In this document: positions 12,501-20,649 of the stretch, one piece after another
How the letters are laid out: every line of letters begins with the position of its first letter
Position numbering within the stretch: the first letter of the stretch is position 1
NCBI GenBank assembly: GCA_020050435.1
Contig: JAGVKQ010000030.1
Location: 49,709 to 113,708, forward strand
DNA from: Candidatus Caenarcanales bacterium
GTDB taxonomy: Bacteria; Cyanobacteriota; Vampirovibrionia; 2-02-FULL-35-15
Reading direction: 5' to 3'
Length of the DNA stretch: 64,000 nucleotides
Notes under the pieces: model-generated
Database searches by the model: none
The model's input: the letters and a program-made list of their open reading frames with translations, nothing else
What the model was told of the DNA's origin: nothing
Translations under genes and position numbers: made by a program

Positions 12501-15500
12501 ACTCCAATAACACTTAAGTGTCCTTTATCTGAAATAGAAATAACTGTAGAACCAAATGAAGATGGATCCTTCAAGAGAAAAGACATATCAGATTTCGTAG
12601 AAGAGTCGCTAGCAGCTTTAGAGTTTGCTACCCAAAACAAACATTTAGAAGATGAGATTGTAACGGGGAGATGCATTCAAATAATTAAAGCTTTATGGGA
12701 CGAGAAATTTGTACTCAGTCTAAATAGAGATCAATTAGATTATTTAACTACTATTCTTCAATCAAACATAAGATCTAACCGGTCTGTAACCATAGAAAGT
12801 CTATCAAAACGAACTCATGACAGAAGAGGTAGTTTAATAAAGAAATTCAGGACTCTATTATCAGAAAGAATAGCAAATGTCATCTCTAAAAAAAGAATTG
12901 ATGCTACAAGTGGATTAGGTAATTCTGATCTAAATGATATAACCGCTGCTCTATCAAGAATAGGAAAACTACCCGCCCATGTAAGTACTGGTAATAAAAG
13001 CAAATCATTATATTCCAAAATTGCGGAATTTAATAGAACTCATTTAATTGCACCTAGAAGACTATTAACACCAGAACATGTAACTCAGCTATTTACAGAT
13101 AAAACACCAGTAGGGGAAAGAATTAACTGCTTAAGTAATAATGAAAACTATTCACATATTGGACTTAAACATTTTTTTATTGATTTTTTAAAAACCACCT
13201 ACAATATGCCGCAGCAAACTACAGAAGATACATATACTATTGTAGATTCTGTTTGCAACGGAATAAACCTTCTTGAATTACAAAGACCTACAGTGTTTTT
13301 ACTTTCAAGGTTTTTTGGAGTGCACCCCACTGACATAGATCCAACAGATCTAAATCCATTAACAGATTTCCCAGTGTTTGCAACTCCTCCAGCTGGACCA
13401 CCACCTCCCCCAGCTAATCCTACTCCCCCATCAGCCCCTACACCACCAGCAACTGGGAGTGTTAACTTTGCAGCATTAGGTGCAGTGTCAAAAGAAGAAT
13501 TAGTAGCATTACTTAATAGCAGAGATTCTTACAAACCATTAGATTTTGCATCTATAGATGAAAGAATAGAATTATATAGAAAACTTCCAGGAAACCATAC
13601 AGGAAGAAGGGATATAAATGAAGCTGTTTTAGTAGAGTTAGCGTTAGGGTTTGTTGAAAAACACTTAGAAAATCAAGGAAGAACTATACCTGAAATTAAT
13701 GCTCTTTATCTTTCAATTATGGAAAGCTGGGATTTAAAACTTGATTTAACATTATCTACTGAAAACAAAGAGAAGTTAATTCAATTACTAACAGAGAAAA
13801 TACCAACATCTCATAAAGTAACAATAACAGAGAGTGTTGATGTAATGGGAGAGATTACAAAAAATTCAATTACTAGTATCGAACAACATGGAAGTAGTAG
13901 TTTGGTTTTCAAAAGATCTAATTTAGCAACTAGATTAGATTTTACAATACAAGCACACTTAGGGCAGATAGGAGATGATTTAACTATCGATCCAAACAAA
14001 TATCTTAAAGGACATCCATTTTACGAATTATTTGAATACACCATTCCTGCCAACTCCCCACCTCTTAGCAATCATTCATTAATATCTGTAAGTGGAGATC
14101 CCAGAAGCTTAGGGCATACAGTCCATACCGTGCCAGCTGTAGTTATCCCGCACAATGAATTAACTCTAAGATATAACCTATTGCATAGTGCTAGAGAAAG
14201 AGTTCTCGCTCATTGTGCAAATAATAATGTAACTCCTTTTGGTTTATATAATCAAATAATTACAAAACATCCTGAAGCTCAAACCCAAGTACCGACTTTA
14301 AAAGAAGATATTGAAAAAATATTTGACGGGAGCTTTGATTGTAAAAGACCTTCTTTAACAATTAGTGCTATATGTGTATTATTCGGCATTGAAGGCACAG
14401 CTTTCTTGCCTGAATGTGACTTATTAGAAGCAAATAAATCCAGCACTACTTCAGCAACACCCAGCCCTTCTCCTTCACCTCTCGAAGCACAAAACAAAAA
14501 AGATACTGACTTAATAGCAAAAGAAACTAGAAATTTTAGACCACTAGATTCAATGTCACTAGCTGACAGAGTTAACTTATATAAAACGCTTCCAGCAGAT
14601 GTAGAAAGAAGAGATTTGAATGAAACTATTTTAGTAGAAATTTACTTATATTTATTTGAGGGATTTTACTTAAGTAGACCATCTATAAAACAAGACATAA
14701 AAGATAAATATAAAAGAGTAAGAAAAGCATGGGACAGTGATTTTTCTATAACACTTTCAAAAGAAAGAAGAGATGAGGTTCTAGAAGTCTTAGATTCAGC
14801 AGTTGGGCAAGCAGCTAATACTATTGAAAACCAAAGAACCAATCCTTCTATGTTATTTTTAAGAGTTCCTCTCAGTGAAAGAATAGCAACTGAAATACAA
14901 AAAAGATCCTCTAAAATAGACTTTGCTACTTTTGAATTCCCTGCTAGCGTAAGTGAACTCATAGAACAAACTGGTTTTGGGTGTGGAAATAAGAGACCTC
15001 CCGCCACGCCAGGATCAAATTTAAACAAGGCTTTCCTTGTTGTTAACAAAGATAAGAAAGGAGACATAATTGATCTTGCTGAAGTGGTTTCATACCAACA
15101 TTTAGCAAAGTTATTTACTCCACTAGTAAGTCCTACAGAAAGAGTTCGAGCTCTAATAACAAATAGCAACATAGATTATAAAAGCAACGAAACAAATAAA
15201 GACCCTGAATTAAGAACAGTTAAGAAAATATGTGACGATTCATCATATAGACCAACACCTGATGAAGTAAGGCAAGTTGCAGATATTTTTATAATAGCAC
15301 CTGAGGATCTAGGGTTTAACTTAAATCAATCCATTTCTAAATCCGCAGCAGCAAAACCAGCAGTACCAGCATCAGATCCAAAACCAGCAAGGGTTATACC
15401 AAAAACTATTTCACAAATATTAGATGAAACTAGCTTTAGGATTCCAGATGAATTTAATCCATTATTTGTTGAACTAGCAAAAATAGTTAAAAATGGATTA

Positions 15501-15671
15501 GGAAGTAAGAAACTCACTTTAGAGCAAGCTAATGGAATTTTAAATGCTTCTAGAGAGGGTGCAAAAGCAATCGCTAACTATTTACAAGAAACTCTAGGAT
15601 TCCAAAGAAGCAGATCTACCTCTAATTCTGGTGAGATTTTCACAGCCATTAAAGACCATTTAATAAAATAA
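9573..15671 (+). CDS. Giant modular protein, 2032 aa: methyltransferase-like region plus four diverged modules with XRE-like segments
   Basis: This single uninterrupted frame has codon use like its neighbours and no signal peptide. Residues 1-390 are an unrecognised charged region. About residues 394-545 resemble a SAM-dependent methyltransferase fold (KVLNVSLATPGPLSAIL, FDVVVANHIFHKM, ending in LMVTMPQQ), though the glycine-rich SAM loop is degenerate. After that come four related units at about 560-920, 1000-1270, 1294-1625 and 1640-1920, separated by Pro/Thr linkers near 921, 1270 and 1630. Each unit starts with a helical stretch (ESLAALQYF, ESLAALEFA, INEAVLVELALGF, LNETILVEIYLYL) followed by a W/D..L.LS segment. 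Each ends in a segment like an XRE helix-turn-helix (for example QMLAGTEIPIERINGLISGQ, or TPDEVRQVADIFIIAPEDL). It might bind DNA or serve as a scaffold. The function is unknown. Confidence 0.8.
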   Translation: MSNEIPRRIHQPSENLMALREVIAHARATGKSIDANTQKALDRGLIRQDLSKIPEEKEISEEKRQETFRFMMARFGILTRACPAGSESEQCLFEEGFIDKVLEHYDIEYFYAKEGISRAGLTEKDKDPGSNDTTPFTTDENGHNPHHVYILKDKKNGVKFFFGPDDLETLFKDKNHLIERAIVFHLQEQRQRGVKFHKSRLNQLEKVLLISTKSTEPKKSEFKKTIDELKKIKNDYFTDTDFEKSDKLIADFSTVWDTHWTNAGKDDAWLEDHNLDHFLTAMKEINRNNVRKNPDVLSLLNPDTATIQKELNTSFAFIRLGPLGEPNELSDKAVELITSTFNKLRNEQTLCHIGEENVNGEDGKSSAATAKHPLATVKGQASLYVAEALIKASPAPKVLNVSLATPGPLSAILKDLTGGDAVTVTDICTRKDEHTPAETFDVVVANHIFHKMTGKKEEVINNLIEIRKAMTKDSTLMVTMPQQHQMAKSKFGEIFTRAGFKLEHPPEIERNTPTPAYHELTANNAAAKGIVNKAFEVCTLRLDTELSEKQIRENLNGLPGNFFETKNPAQNGTYGSREILPEYILRIDYLKALAVLNASAIAQEFIATDSRPVTRANIIQNHEAQFEESLAALQYFSTTDHGGIDLLTEFQKDKLAGVIHAYDERFLPTLSSTQVDFVQRSAHLITTEIEDLPPHLHGILRSGSSSQGDRCTLWDAYQAEKAHRSSPPQTSVLNQIRPRQTLAEKVKYAFEKRLEIYKNYDRGELPEIIHNLNPKDRSKMVSIGELPTGRVQVIPNSIPDAEIALSFLGLDKSGICSTLVIDKDRNSSAYVFPSQLVKNNELSSYFKNDGTDQFTIRLNAFKSNTNFTNQMLAGTEIPIERINGLISGQLEPFRAEVEILAHRFYVTPVVLDPLYEYRENKPEPTPLPPTPKPQLLLLGPKTLLGLPFHKLTSVSNTTDQTPPVDPTSSTTTKVNTTPITLKCPLSEIEITVEPNEDGSFKRKDISDFVEESLAALEFATQNKHLEDEIVTGRCIQIIKALWDEKFVLSLNRDQLDYLTTILQSNIRSNRSVTIESLSKRTHDRRGSLIKKFRTLLSERIANVISKKRIDATSGLGNSDLNDITAALSRIGKLPAHVSTGNKSKSLYSKIAEFNRTHLIAPRRLLTPEHVTQLFTDKTPVGERINCLSNNENYSHIGLKHFFIDFLKTTYNMPQQTTEDTYTIVDSVCNGINLLELQRPTVFLLSRFFGVHPTDIDPTDLNPLTDFPVFATPPAGPPPPPANPTPPSAPTPPATGSVNFAALGAVSKEELVALLNSRDSYKPLDFASIDERIELYRKLPGNHTGRRDINEAVLVELALGFVEKHLENQGRTIPEINALYLSIMESWDLKLDLTLSTENKEKLIQLLTEKIPTSHKVTITESVDVMGEITKNSITSIEQHGSSSLVFKRSNLATRLDFTIQAHLGQIGDDLTIDPNKYLKGHPFYELFEYTIPANSPPLSNHSLISVSGDPRSLGHTVHTVPAVVIPHNELTLRYNLLHSARERVLAHCANNNVTPFGLYNQIITKHPEAQTQVPTLKEDIEKIFDGSFDCKRPSLTISAICVLFGIEGTAFLPECDLLEANKSSTTSATPSPSPSPLEAQNKKDTDLIAKETRNFRPLDSMSLADRVNLYKTLPADVERRDLNETILVEIYLYLFEGFYLSRPSIKQDIKDKYKRVRKAWDSDFSITLSKERRDEVLEVLDSAVGQAANTIENQRTNPSMLFLRVPLSERIATEIQKRSSKIDFATFEFPASVSELIEQTGFGCGNKRPPATPGSNLNKAFLVVNKDKKGDIIDLAEVVSYQHLAKLFTPLVSPTERVRALITNSNIDYKSNETNKDPELRTVKKICDDSSYRPTPDEVRQVADIFIIAPEDLGFNLNQSISKSAAAKPAVPASDPKPARVIPKTISQILDETSFRIPDEFNPLFVELAKIVKNGLGSKKLTLEQANGILNASREGAKAIANYLQETLGFQRSRSTSNSGEIFTAIKDHLIK

Positions 15672-15719
15672 AAAATATACTTTTATTAAGTAGGCATAAC
15701 CTTTTAAAATTAAATGTAG

Positions 15720-15760
15720 TATAATTATTTCAATTCACAAATATAGAAATATTAAAGGAT
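15720..15760 (+). promoter_or_regulatory. Probable -10 box and ribosome site for the next gene
   Basis: TATAAT lies at 15720-15725 and AAAGGAT at 15754-15760, 4 bases before the ATG at 15765. No clear -35 box is seen. Confidence 0.5.
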
Positions 15761-15764
15761 AAAT

Positions 15765-16445
15765 ATGCCTCCAGTAGCTCATGTAAGCCCTGGCTTAACC
15801 TATAAGTTATTTAGACCAAGAAGTCGTTTAAGTCCAGTTTTTCGAAGTGCAAACTATGTGGACAATGGAATGATTGTCGGACATCCTAAATGTGGTTATG
15901 TGCCTATAGCTTTAAAAAAAGATGGAGAAGAAGGATGGGATCACTTTGTAGTTGAGGAAGAAAAGGCTAAAGGTCTTTTAAATAGTAAAAATATTAGACT
16001 TAGTAGAAAAAATGACTTTTCAGTTCACGATCAAAATGTGTCTAGTTTATGGTCTAATACTGAATGTATATGGGAGCATGATGAACCCAGGTTAAGAGAA
16101 GGACTACAATTCTCTATGGCTTTTCTTGAAAATGGTCGGATGGGCACTATATATAATTCAGCCTCTAAATGTCTCCCTCCAGATGCATGGAAATTTAAAG
16201 TTGAAAAAAATCGACTTATCTCTTTAGATGCCAGAATGCCAGGTAGTTTTTCCTATACTCTCTCTGTATTTAATTGGCTGGTTATGGATTTAGAAAATAA
16301 GACTTTAGAACCTACTACCTTGGAACCGATTTTGAAACCTATTGAAAAAGCTTCACCAAATGAAGTAACAACACAACCAAATGACAGGGTTTATGATGCA
16401 TCACTCCTTGCAGCCATTGTTAGAGGAACAGCTGCTGCACTTTAA
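15765..16445 (+). CDS. Hypothetical protein, 226 aa
   Basis: The gene starts at an ATG with an AAAGGAT ribosome site and a TATAAT box 40 bases upstream. The product is soluble-looking, with Trp-containing segments (EGWDHFVVEEEKA, SLWSNTECIWEHDEP) and a Pro/Thr-rich stretch near residues 184-210 before a short Ala-rich end. No family is recognised. Its stop overlaps the stop of the convergent gene at 16442 by four bases, with no terminator between them. Confidence 0.65.
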   Translation: MPPVAHVSPGLTYKLFRPRSRLSPVFRSANYVDNGMIVGHPKCGYVPIALKKDGEEGWDHFVVEEEKAKGLLNSKNIRLSRKNDFSVHDQNVSSLWSNTECIWEHDEPRLREGLQFSMAFLENGRMGTIYNSASKCLPPDAWKFKVEKNRLISLDARMPGSFSYTLSVFNWLVMDLENKTLEPTTLEPILKPIEKASPNEVTTQPNDRVYDASLLAAIVRGTAAAL

Positions 16446-16933
16446 TTACCACTCATCCATTTAATCATTCTTATAAAAGGACCCACAACTGGAAGATTAC
16501 ATGCAATCTCTACCGCACCCTTCTCTGTAATTTTAGATGGGAAATTAAAGAAGCATCTTCTAGAAAATTCTTGACCTTGTGAATCTAGATTTCCTACAAC
16601 TTCTAGCACTTCCTGAGTCATAGAAGGATTCTCATCTCCATATTTTTGAAGGTTTTTTGCTTCGATTTCTTTTTGCATTGCTTCTGTTTCTGCTTCAATC
16701 TTTTCCATAGTAGATCCAGGAGTGTTTTCATTTATGACTGACATAAGATTTAATCTATGTCTTAACTCTTGCCCTCTTTCATGTGCTTTTTGATCAGAGC
16801 TAACATTTTTATTATCGTTTTCAGTATCAACTAAACGTCTTTTCACCCTTACATTCTGCTCTATGACCCTATTTGGGCTATTTCTAAATACAACAGATGG
16901 CAATTTATGTGGGTTAACTGGATTAAGTGACAT
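16442..16933 (-). CDS. Hypothetical protein, 163 aa
   Basis: The N-terminal third is basic and polar, with an Arg/Lys cluster (VRVKRRLVDTEND). A Glu/Lys/Met-rich helix, probably a short coiled coil, follows at about residues 75-97 (MEKIEAETEAMQKEIEAKNL). The end carries a hydrophobic stretch (LPVVGPFIRMIKWM) that could touch a membrane. No family is recognised. The gene is convergent with the preceding one, overlapping it by four bases, and lies downstream of pheA on the same strand. Confidence 0.6.
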   Translation of the reverse strand: MSLNPVNPHKLPSVVFRNSPNRVIEQNVRVKRRLVDTENDNKNVSSDQKAHERGQELRHRLNLMSVINENTPGSTMEKIEAETEAMQKEIEAKNLQKYGDENPSMTQEVLEVVGNLDSQGQEFSRRCFFNFPSKITEKGAVEIACNLPVVGPFIRMIKWMSGN

Positions 16934-16996
16934 AGTAATTTGATACTAATAAATTTTAGTAATCAAAGTCAATGATTTCTTAACCAACAGAAAAAC

Positions 16997-17040
16997 TTAT
17001 GCCCAGCGTGGATAACTTCCCAGCCATTTATTTATGGGAT
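16997..17040 (-). pseudogene. Degenerate second copy of the pheA 3' end
   Basis: Read on the minus strand, this segment encodes NKWLGSYPRWA and a stop, closely matching the true C-terminus of PheA (FYRWLGSYPLWTA and stop) about 120 bases upstream on that strand. It has no start of its own. A hairpin-rich spacer (17041-17113) separates the two copies. Confidence 0.6.
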
Positions 17041-17113
17041 TTTAGACAAGCTAAAATCTCCTTAAGTCGTGCCTCTCACATGAACGGATTCACCGAATAA
17101 ATCGGATGAATCC
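17041..17113. repeat. Hairpin-rich spacer between the two pheA 3' ends
   Basis: The spacer holds two inverted repeats: GATTTTAG-loop-CTAAAATC at about 17038-17059 and GGATTC...GAATCC at 17086-17113. CCTTAAG occurs at both edges of the second part. Its position right after the pheA stop would let the hairpins act in transcription termination, but no T-run follows. Confidence 0.5.
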
Positions 17114-17959
17114 TTAAGCTGTCCACAGCGGGTAACTTCCCAACCACCTATAAAAACTAAACTCTGAGGCTACTTCACTAAGTGCTCTTTTAAAAGAGTC
17201 ATCTTCTTTATGTCCCTGTAAATCTATAAAGAAAATGTACTCACCTAGCATTTTTCTAGAGGGGCGAGATTCAATTCTTGTTAAGTTTATTTTTTCTTTG
17301 GAAAATGCCTGTAAAACTCCTACTAATGTACCTGGCTTATCAGATGGCACTCCAAAAGCAATAGTGGTTTTATCAGATCCAGTTTTACTCGGTGTTTCAG
17401 TACCTACCAGAACAAATCTAGTAAAGTTTTCTTTTTCATCATTTATTCCAGTTTCATAAACAGGAAGCTTATAAATCTCTGCTGCTACTTTAGGACCTAT
17501 GGCAGCTAAACCACCATTAGAAGATTCACTTACAGTTTTTACAGCTAGAGAGTTACTGCTCATGGGTTCTAATTCTGCATTAGGAATAAACTTTTTAATA
17601 TAGCTTTGGCACTGGCTTAATGCCTGAGTATGTGCTAAAACTTTTTTCACATCAGATAGATTTTTATTTCTTGTTATTAAGCAATGCTCTATAGGAATAA
17701 TAATTTCTGCATTTATAGTAACCTTCTGAGATACCCTCATCATCTGATCTAGTGTTTCACCGACAGATCCTTCTATAGAATTTTCTATAGGGACTATGCC
17801 TGCTTTAATTTTTCCTGAGTTAATATTTTCTATAACCTGAGAAATAGTCTGAAGTGGAATACTTTCAGGAATATTACCCTTAAAATATTCTTTAAATGCT
17901 AATTGTGTAAATGACCCTTCTGGTCCTAGATATCCAATCATGATTAGATATTTTAGCAT
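17114..17959 (-). CDS. pheA: Prephenate dehydratase
   Basis: The enzyme converts prephenate to phenylpyruvate in phenylalanine synthesis. The catalytic domain opens GYLGPEGSFTQLAF, contains VPIENSIEGSVGETLD, and has SQCQSYIKKFIPNAE plus the NGGLAAIGPKVAAEIY segment. The regulatory ACT domain covers about residues 198-281 and includes KTTIAFGVPSDKPGTLVGVL and the ESRP-type phenylalanine-binding motif (LTRIESRPSR). It is the monofunctional form without chorismate mutase, 281 residues. Two start codons are possible: 17959 or seven codons later at 17941, directly before IGYLGPEG; neither has a good ribosome site. It follows the gene at 17980 by 20 bases and is probably co-transcribed with it. Confidence 0.92.
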   Translation of the reverse strand: MLKYLIMIGYLGPEGSFTQLAFKEYFKGNIPESIPLQTISQVIENINSGKIKAGIVPIENSIEGSVGETLDQMMRVSQKVTINAEIIIPIEHCLITRNKNLSDVKKVLAHTQALSQCQSYIKKFIPNAELEPMSSNSLAVKTVSESSNGGLAAIGPKVAAEIYKLPVYETGINDEKENFTRFVLVGTETPSKTGSDKTTIAFGVPSDKPGTLVGVLQAFSKEKINLTRIESRPSRKMLGEYIFFIDLQGHKEDDSFKRALSEVASEFSFYRWLGSYPLWTA

Positions 17960-17979
17960 CTAGTGACACATAAAAGAAA

Positions 17980-18717
17980 TTAAGGTTTAATTTTACAAGG
18001 TAGAACCCTTCCAGCAAACCCAGATCTTGCATGGGCAATAGTTATTCTTATATCCTCTAATTTTATACGTTCAAATCCTGAATCGGTTTCATTAACAAAT
18101 TTTCCCAAATCAGTTGTTTCCAGTTTATTTCCTAAATCATTTCCTTTAAAAACTCTATTTTCACTTTCTACATATTCATCGACTACAACGCTTTCACTAA
18201 GATGTTGCGGATTTATATTATTTCCTTCACCACAGTATATATAGCCTTCTGCTTCTAATAAGCTTAATGTATCTGGACTTAAATCAATAATATTTGAAAC
18301 ATGTAAAAAGCTTACTTCATTTCTATATCTTAAAGGAAACCTTGCATGATTAACTTCATGGAATTTATCTTCAGGACTTAAAGCATTATATTGATCACCA
18401 GTATTAAAAATCAAAAAATGACATGGACATAGATCTGGACAATCTCTTTCAATTAATAAATGAACTAACTGTGCAATATGATTGCAATCTCCATATTTTG
18501 CCTCTTTTAAAATTCTTTCATATTCATTAGCAGTAAAGGCACCTTCTACATTTAATTTTCTAATTAAAGTCTCGCCTTTAGATCCTAAGAAACTCACTTT
18601 TCCAGAATCTGGACGTGCTTCATTAGCAATATATCGAGATAAGGATTGCCTAGGGATTTTTTGGCTTATCCTATTTACAAAATCTCTTGCAGCTCCTAAT
18701 TTATCTACAGAATTCAT
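17980..18717 (-). CDS. Hypothetical protein, 245 aa, possible cysteine-peptidase-like fold
   Basis: The N-terminus begins MNSVDKLG. The central segment AKYGDCNHIAQLVHLLIE has the look of a catalytic Cys at the start of a helix, as in papain-like or transglutaminase-like enzymes. A possible His partner follows in FHEVNHARFP about 50 residues on. These are motif-level resemblances only. The C-terminal 70 residues are acidic and contain Val/Glu-rich strands. No signal peptide is seen. The gene lies directly upstream of pheA, but a functional link is not evident. Confidence 0.6.
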   Translation of the reverse strand: MNSVDKLGAARDFVNRISQKIPRQSLSRYIANEARPDSGKVSFLGSKGETLIRKLNVEGAFTANEYERILKEAKYGDCNHIAQLVHLLIERDCPDLCPCHFLIFNTGDQYNALSPEDKFHEVNHARFPLRYRNEVSFLHVSNIIDLSPDTLSLLEAEGYIYCGEGNNINPQHLSESVVVDEYVESENRVFKGNDLGNKLETTDLGKFVNETDSGFERIKLEDIRITIAHARSGFAGRVLPCKIKP

Positions 18718-18822
18718 AGATAAAATTGTATATAAATTTGAGTTCTGATAAGATTAAATTTCTCTCATACAAAGAGTTTCTAGAATTAGAATCACTAATT
18801 TAATTAGTATAGTAATTATTTA

Positions 18823-19509
18823 TTAACCACCTAATCTATATCCAAATCCTCTAACGGTTTGTAAAATTTTAGGTCTAGCTGGGTCTTCTTCTAGTTTTTG
18901 GCGTAACCAGCAGATGTGAACGTCTACGGTTTTTGTATCGCCATCATAATCTAGTCCCCAAACACGTTCAATTAAATCATCTCTGGAATAAACACGTCTT
19001 GGATTGTTCATAAATATTTCAAGTAGTGCATATTCTCTAGGTGAAAGTGAAAGTTCTTTATCTGCTAACCACACACGGTGTGATGCTGTATCCATAATAA
19101 TGTCGCCGAAACGAAGTCTCTTTCCTGGAGCTTGAGTAACTTGTTGGGCACGTCTTAAAACTGATGAGATTCTGGCAAGTAACTCTTCCCATGTAAAAGG
19201 TTTAGTTACATAGTCATCTGCACCTGCTGTTAATCCTTCGATAATATCTTCTTTTGCTGTTCTACCTGTAAGCATAATTACTGGCGTAAAATCTTGTTCA
19301 GCTCTAATTAGCTTTAAGAGTTCAACACCTTGAGCATCTGGCAAAGTCCAGTCTAAAAGTACTAACTCTGGTTGCTCTCTTCTAAATGCTTCAATTCCAG
19401 TTTTGCCATCATAAGCAGTAACGGTATCATAGCCTTTTTGTTTAAGGTTATATGCAACTGGATCTATTAAATTCACTTCATCATCAATTAAAAGTATTTT
19501 ATTTGCCAT
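18823..19509 (-). CDS. OmpR/PhoB-family response regulator
   Basis: The N-terminal receiver domain carries the acidic pair in LIDDE, the phosphoacceptor D53 in LLDWTLPD, the Thr in MLTGRT and K103 in VTKPF. The C-terminal winged helix (about residues 130-228) includes LSPREYALLEIFM, RDDLIERVWG and the recognition helix TKTVDVHICWLRQKLE, ending LQTVRGFGYRLGG. It binds DNA as a phosphorylation-dependent transcription regulator. The likely partner kinase is encoded 119 bases upstream at 19629. The intervening gap contains AT-rich promoter-like sequence, so the regulator may also be expressed on its own. Confidence 0.92.
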   Translation of the reverse strand: MANKILLIDDEVNLIDPVAYNLKQKGYDTVTAYDGKTGIEAFRREQPELVLLDWTLPDAQGVELLKLIRAEQDFTPVIMLTGRTAKEDIIEGLTAGADDYVTKPFTWEELLARISSVLRRAQQVTQAPGKRLRFGDIIMDTASHRVWLADKELSLSPREYALLEIFMNNPRRVYSRDDLIERVWGLDYDGDTKTVDVHICWLRQKLEEDPARPKILQTVRGFGYRLGG

Positions 19510-19628
19510 GGATTTTTCCTCAATTTAACTTTTTATTTTTTTTTAACGCAACTTTAGTCTTTATATAATTAACGTACCATAATCTAGGTTAAGATAAACC
19601 CGTCTTAATATTACTAACTCTTTTATAA

Positions 19629-20591
19629 CTATTCAAGAGGTAATTGAATTATGAAGCTAGAACCAATTCCTGGCTTAGATTTAACCTCTATTTTGCCACC
19701 ATGAAGGTCTACAACGTTCTTAACAATAGATAGCCCTAAGCCTGAACTGCCTTTATTTTTAGTGCGGTCAACCCTATAAAATCTATCAAAGATTTTGGGT
19801 ATTTCAGATTCTGACATTCCAATACCAGTATCATCAACTTGGAAGCTGCCTGGGTTTGGGCCGGCTTTTACAGTGACAGTTGATTCTTCAGAACTATACT
19901 TAATAGCATTTTCAATTAAGTTTTGAATGACATGATCTATCTGTTCTTGATCACCAAAAATTTCATATCCCACAGGGACTTCATTTATAAGTTTTGTATT
20001 TTTCTTATCAGCAAGAGTTTGAAGAAGTTTTATGGCATCATCTGCTCTGGATCTTAAATTTAGTTTTTTCTTTAACTGAGAAGCTTTTCCTGCTTTTATT
20101 CTGCTTAAGTTCAAAATTTCATTTACAAGCTTTGCCAATCTATCAATTTCTTCATTTATATTTTTTAAAAACTTAGGAGCAATATCAGGGTCATTAATAG
20201 CACCCATTAAGAGACTTTCAGCCAAAGTTTTTATATTAGTTATAGGTCTTCTTAACTCATGACTCATTTCACCTATTGATTCATGTGCAGTTTCCATTAC
20301 TTGAAGAATAATATTTTTATCGATCGTAATTATTTTTTTTGCTTTGAGAGATTTGGACAAGCCAACTATTTCTTTTTCAGTCATATATTCAGATTCAAGA
20401 ATCTCTGTTATCTGATTATTAATTTGACCAAAATCATTCTTTCTAAAGTCTTCATCTTTCAATTCAAGGATCTCAAGAACATACTGATTCCAGGAAGTTA
20501 TTTTTTTATTAGAATCAAAAAGAAGTAAGCCTATTGGTAGTTCACCAATATATTTCTTCAATTCTTCAAATGTCTCTTTAGTTTCAGGCAT
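19629..20591 (-). CDS. Soluble PAS-type sensor histidine kinase
   Basis: Residues 12-75 resemble a PAS domain (LPIGLLLFDSNKKITSWN). The HisKA helix pair follows, with the phosphorylated H111 in GEMSHELRRPITNIK. The ATPase domain has the N box (NLIENAIKYSS), G1 (VDDTGIGM), F box (IFDRFYRVD) and G2 (GSSGLGLSIVK). No membrane segments are present, so the kinase senses a cytoplasmic signal. It is followed on the same strand by an OmpR-type regulator, its probable target, and preceded by recG at a distance of 58 bases. A TATAAAAT box lies upstream of its start. Confidence 0.9.
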   Translation of the reverse strand: MPETKETFEELKKYIGELPIGLLLFDSNKKITSWNQYVLEILELKDEDFRKNDFGQINNQITEILESEYMTEKEIVGLSKSLKAKKIITIDKNIILQVMETAHESIGEMSHELRRPITNIKTLAESLLMGAINDPDIAPKFLKNINEEIDRLAKLVNEILNLSRIKAGKASQLKKKLNLRSRADDAIKLLQTLADKKNTKLINEVPVGYEIFGDQEQIDHVIQNLIENAIKYSSEESTVTVKAGPNPGSFQVDDTGIGMSESEIPKIFDRFYRVDRTKNKGSSGLGLSIVKNVVDLHGGKIEVKSKPGIGSSFIIQLPLE

Positions 20592-20649
20592 ATAGACTAA
20601 TTCTATCTAATTTTATACCACTTACAACCCATCGCTTACCAATTTCTTA

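Noticed and set aside
14666..15172. 168-residue minus-strand frame inside the giant gene
   Set aside because: It is opposite a continuous coding frame with normal codon use, and its composition (Ser/Leu-rich mirror) is that of a shadow frame.
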